A stretch of DNA of 64,000 bases. Origin: Endocalyx cinctus. Lineage: Eukaryota; Ascomycota; Sordariomycetes; Amphisphaeriales; Apiosporaceae. The notes under the pieces are model-generated. The model did not search any database. It was not told the origin of the DNA and worked only from the letters and a program-made list of their open reading frames with translations. Both the position numbers and the translations under genes were made by a program. The DNA is taken from assembly GCA_001600455.1 (NCBI GenBank), contig BCKC01000001.1, positions 2,320,441-2,384,440 of the forward strand, read 5' to 3'. How positions within the stretch are numbered: the stretch's first letter is position 1; every line of letters begins with the position of its first letter. Positions 59,556-64,000 of the stretch are shown in pieces.

Positions 59556-60465
59556 ATGGGAAACACTTCGAGTACCGTTATGGACAACATTGTCTCCGCC
59601 ACGAACTGTATGCAAGCCGTACCACCCACATGAAACAAATAAACCTCTAATTATTCGTCCACAGTCGATCATGAGGAAGTCGACAGGTTACGCAAGAGAT
59701 TCATGAAGCTCGACAAGGTACAATTGGGAATCCTCGAATAAGGAGACATTGCAAGGCTAATTTATCTTTTCTTCCTTCTTTCATATAACAGGACAACTCC
59801 GGTACCATCGAGCGAGAAGAATTTCTTAGTCTACCACAGATATCGTCGAACCCGCTGGCGGCAAGGTAATACTATTTCCACTCATGCGTCTTAATTAAAT
59901 TCATAACCCCGTGCCCACCGATATTCCTCCTATCTACTCCCTCAGCTACCTCGGATCGTCCGCACCGTGACGTTTCACAAATATATAATTCTAATACGTT
60001 ATTCTTCCCACCCCGCCGAACAGAATGATAGCCATCTTCGACGAGGACGGCGGCGGCAACGTGGACTTCCAGGAGTTCGTCTCGGGGCTGAGCGCCTTCA
60101 GCAGCAAGGGCAACAAAGAGCAGAAGCTGCAGTTCGCGTTCAAGGTTTACGACATCGACCGGGACGGTTACATCAGCAACGGCGAGCTGTTCATCGTGCT
60201 CAAGATGATGGTGGGTAGCAACCTGAAGGACCAGCAGCTGCAGCAGATCGTCGACAAGACCATCATGGAGGCCGACCTCGACAAGGACGGCAAGATCAAC
60301 TTCGAGGAGTTCACCAAGATGGTCGAGAACACCGACGTTAGCATGAGCATGACTTTAGGTGAGTCTTACCATCTCGCGTTTTTTTTTTCCGAGGCCTCGG
60401 GAATCGTTCACCCTCCCTCCTTTTTCTGTATGCTAATTTGAGTATCACTCGCAGATCAATTTTAG
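59556..60465 (+). CDS. CNB1: Calcineurin regulatory subunit B, five exons
   Basis: Exons 59556-59607, 59665-59717, 59792-59865, 60024-60358 and 60455-60465 give 174 residues, the usual length. It begins MGNTSS, an N-myristoylation signal. Four EF-hands are visible: [39 protein letters not shown] and [13 protein letters not shown], all with canonical Ca ligands. The intact linker and [11 protein letters not shown] end fit calcineurin B. It activates the phosphatase catalytic subunit in response to Ca2+/calmodulin. The last coding exon is only 11 nt. Exon 4 is GC-rich and gives a shadow frame on the plus strand at 59967-60218. Intron positions split EF-hand 1, as is common in fungal CNB1. Confidence 0.95.
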
Positions 60466-63400
60466 ATATACCTAAGTGAAGAGGCGGGACCTCGTAGTCG
60501 TAACGAAGTCACGAAAAGAAAAATAAAAATCAACCAAATTCAAATAATAAATTAAAAAAAACAATATATTTTAAAACCTCGCTTCAGTTCCTATTCGCAT
60601 AGTTACCGTATTCGATGATTAGGGTGAACGGGCATACAGATACCTAAATAGGCGCATTCAGGAGTCGACGAGACCTGGACCGGGATAGACTCTCGACGTC
60701 ACTAACTTCAGGTTCTCTTGGAATTATGATTACAACATAGTGAACGAGGGGGGGGATAGAGTTGTGTGCGTGAATACACTGGCCATGGGCCGATTCATTC
60801 CACCTTTTTCGGGCCTGGAGCGATCCGAAGGACTGAAAGGTGTAGTCTTTGAGGTTTAGTGTCGGTATTGGATCATAAGATATCAGACGATACAATGGAT
60901 TAGGTTTAGATACGCCCACTATCAGCTTTCAAATTGGCGTGATCGGACTACGCGTTAAGAATGTACTTGGTGTACAATTCGATCACCTCATAGGTTATCT
61001 GGCTTTTCAAGTCTGTTGCTGTGAATGATATCGTTTCATAATTATACGAGGATACGTGGGTTGTTACCGGCCTGCTCGTTTACCCCTGAGATAGGTAGGA
61101 GCGGAAGAGAGCATACGCACGTCTAGTTGGCGAGTTGAAAAAAGGGGTTCAATACAAGATGGTTCCGGGGAAGGTACTCTGATTAGATCAATAATCGAAA
61201 TACGACAGACTAGGAATTGATGAGACGAGCAATGCAGAAAACAGTAGCCTAACACGGTTCATATACCGAAAGGAACAGTTCCACCGTAAATAAGAAATGA
61301 AAGCACGACAATGAGTCAGAGCAGCTTTTCGTCACATAGAAGATGTCGATATGAATAGTAATTACCTTTACCAACTCGGGCGAAGTGGTTGGAACATGAA
61401 TCTCTCTCATGATCAAATCCATTTAACCCATAAGTGACCGGCTCTTGTGACTTGGCTGAAGTCCTTGTCACTTTCAAAAATCTATATGTGCATATCCTCC
61501 CCTGGAACGATGATGACGATCGGTTACCTCCTTCCTTTCATCGGCATATACACCGAGACGACCTCACGTGTACCTGGTAATAAAGTTTTGATACTCGAAG
61601 GAATGCATTGTGATTATCTTTCCGACGTGGTCTTGCTCATACCGTTATCAGACTTGCAAGTTCTCCTATACGCGAGAATATCCAGAAAGGGGTATACATA
61701 CGAGCGAGGAAGATGGCAAGAAAACCAGACCGGGTTTTCCGTTCCGGAGGTTCGGCAAAGCGGGAGAACGTGTCTTTCTCGGCAGATTGTAGACGAGTCA
61801 CGCAGTATCGCTTGCATCAGGCATATGAGCATCCTGACCTCTACCTTCTTTACTAAAGGGGTTTCTATAACGAGATCGTTTGCGGCAGGCAGAATAACGA
61901 CTTTTGGTTTGCGGGGTGTACATGATATGTATCTCCACGGTACTCGTACATACCTCGTCAGTATGTATCTTGGTAAGACCTCACCTCTGATCACTTTCTA
62001 TCTGACTCGACCATATGCATATGCACATCGCTAAGCTCGCGTTTCTCGGGTATGGCTCTCGGATATTCTACTTTATACCATATTTACCGTCAACGTAAAC
62101 CCGTCACTACGTGGTCTTTATGGTCTATTTGATTCGTATGTCCTCTTACCCCCCTTCCCCCCTTTGTTTGTCTTTCAGGACAAAATATCCGAGACATGAA
62201 TATTACTACATTTCTAAGCGTTTGAATCAGTATCTGCTACATCAGGCGCCATACGCCGCTCTGGAAACAACATGATCAGTAACCCGGCGTCGGAGCCGAT
62301 ATCTAAGTATCGTTGTAGTAGCAGAAATAGAAAAGAGGCAGTAAACAGACTGACAGGCAGCCTTGCGACTACGAACGGAGAAAGCAGTGAAACATGATAC
62401 TAAATATATTTTGTCACTTTACGAACGGGATAAATCGCTCGGCTTTAGCCATATAAGGACGCGTCCTCAACTTTTTCAGTTCCTGTTTACGTATCCTCAC
62501 TCTACTACCTAAGTTAAACCCCGAGCTGCGTGACACATATTTATTTGAGTGACAACGTATCTAATTGAAGGGTGACAAGCTTCAAGCAAGCACGCAACAA
62601 GAATCATTGCCTGCTCTTCTACGCGAGGCATCTATACCGGCGATGGTGACATACATAGGGTGTTTTGCATTTCTTTTCTTCCCACCGGAAAAGTATTCGT
62701 CATTGTTTTCTCCCCTGTCAAAAAAAAAAAAATATGCAGGCCAGGTTTTTAAGAATCTAACGTTGACCGCTTGTCTCCTTCCCTTTTCTTCACTTTCTTC
62801 CGTATTGAGCGTTTTTTTTTTTCTCATCTCATGTCGTCACACTTAGATAGATATTTAGATACTTAATTGCAGAAAATACGAAAAAGACCCCCCAAAAATA
62901 CATCTGTAATGAATGTGTATATTATGCGGTCACGTCAAGACTTTTTCGGGACCGACGGTAACACGCTTTTTTGCTGCGGTCACCCGTTCTCTCTCTATCG
63001 CGTTATATGTCGGGCAACGTAAGGCAAATAAGAACCGGAGTAAGATCCGAGATCTGACGCATGACTTGACTCTGGCTTGTCTGGAAGAGAAAGGGGTCTC
63101 AGCTTAGCTAACTTTGTTTTATTTTTATTTTATTTTTTTTGTTTTATTTCAAAGGAGTGCGAGGGAGAGGACAAAGCATGCATGGGTTTTATTCGTAAGA
63201 AATACCCTTTTTGTTTCATTGTGTTTTTTTCATTGAACATTGGGTAGCATCAACGGAATGCCTGTCAGAATCAGGTAGAAACTGTTTTTTACCATCCCAT
63301 ATTCGTGTGATAGGCAATTATCTTTTGAATTTGAATGTGTAGGTTTGGTTAGGTATGTGTGATTGAAAATGAAATGAGCTTGAAATTGAGATGGGATGGA

Positions 63401-64000
63401 TTGATGGATGCACTGTGCGTCGTCCTAAAACCGGCATCCCGGGATGAGCCAAAAAGCGGGTAGATGCGTTCCCGGGGACCACGCGGGTATCTTTAGGTAA
63501 AAAAAAACATATCTATCCGCCGCTTACCGTCAGACAAAGGGGGCAGAAGAGGAAGGGGTGGGTGGTTTTTGGTTGGTTATCGTAATATTTTTTTTTTCTG
63601 ACCGATGAGACCTAAAACTTCTTCTTTGTTTTATTTCATCTTACTGTTTATTTTTAATTTTATTTCTTTTATTTCTTTTGTTTTTTCTCTCAGGCGAGAA
63701 GGTAGGGTTACGCGGAGGGGGAGAAGAAGAAGAAGAAGCAAAAAAAAAAAAAAAAAAGAACATCCAAGGGACAAACTTATCAAACCTGTCATGCGCGTTG
63801 AATTGACCGGGGGTTCAAAAGTTTCGAGAGTGAGAATAATGATATTCTTACACCCTCTTCCTATTCTTGAAACTAGAGGCCTGTCTGCGGGTGATAAGGG
63901 TGTAAATCCCGAAGGAGGAGGATGACTATCCTTTTTCATGTCATTTGTATCTTCTTCGTTTCCTTTTTTTTTTTTTTTTTTTTTTTTCAGCTACCACTAC
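60466..64000. other. 3.5-kb region without a recognisable gene
   Basis: Follows calcineurin B. The longest frame is 61447-62034 (+, starts at GTG, 195 codons), overlapped by a 126-codon minus frame; neither shows domains or convincing splice sites. Others at 62565-62846, 62913-63107 and 63605-63925 are low-complexity. A T24 run (63964-63987) ends in CAG near the window edge and could be a 3' splice tract of a gene lying beyond it. No tRNA-like cloverleaf was noticed. Confidence 0.45.

Noticed and set aside
63605..63939. Frames on both strands near the right edge
   Set aside because: Driven by poly-Lys/poly-Phe-coding A and T runs; no domain seen.

Overview
The window is nuclear DNA of a filamentous ascomycete (Pezizomycotina, most likely a Sordariomycete). 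The evidence is short GT-AG introns with ctaac/ctgac-like branch sites, intergenic runs of A, T, C and G, fungal family architectures (DUF3433, AA11, Dal5-type MFS, BUR1, EPL1, TRA1) and the absence of operons, CRISPR or bacterial signals. I rebuilt gene models by hand from splice sites and reading phase; exon coordinates are in each entry. A 130-base N gap at 54572-54701 shows this is a draft assembly.

Layout. 1-17 kb: a Rab18-like GTPase (+), a mitochondrial-type alpha/beta hydrolase of the ABHD11/Imo32 family (-), an FAD monooxygenase (+) convergent with an allantoate-permease-type MFS transporter (-), a DUF3433 membrane protein (+) broken by a frameshift in a C12 run, and a secreted AA11-type LPMO (-). 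16.5-21.4 kb is a gene-free stretch with long poly-A runs. 21.4-41 kb: an AIG2-like gamma-glutamylcyclotransferase (-) with an 8-nt exon, the 3859-residue SAGA/NuA4 scaffold TRA1 (+), a flavodoxin-fold reductase (+), and two adjacent splicing genes, ESS2/Bis1 (+) and SAD1/USP39 (+).

41-64 kb: a coclaurine N-methyltransferase/CFA-synthase-like methyltransferase (+), a 50-residue complex I subunit (NDUFB2-like, -) spread over three small exons, the CDK9-type kinase BUR1 (+), an uncharacterised membrane protein (-), the SNF1/AMPK beta subunit (+), the KEOPS subunit KAE1 (-), the N gap and a 21-bp tandem repeat, the NuA4 subunit EPL1 (-), and calcineurin B (+). The last 3.5 kb shows no convincing gene.

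Functionally this is mainly a housekeeping region: transcription and chromatin (TRA1, EPL1, BUR1), splicing (ESS2, SAD1), signalling (Rab18, AMPK beta, calcineurin B), tRNA modification (KAE1) and respiration. The accessory part is 5-17 kb (monooxygenase, transporter, DUF3433, LPMO). I found no clear sign of a wholly new system. The most checkable oddities are the DUF3433 frameshift, several micro-exons (8, 10, 11 and 12 nt), and a tiny complex I gene that simple ORF calling would miss.
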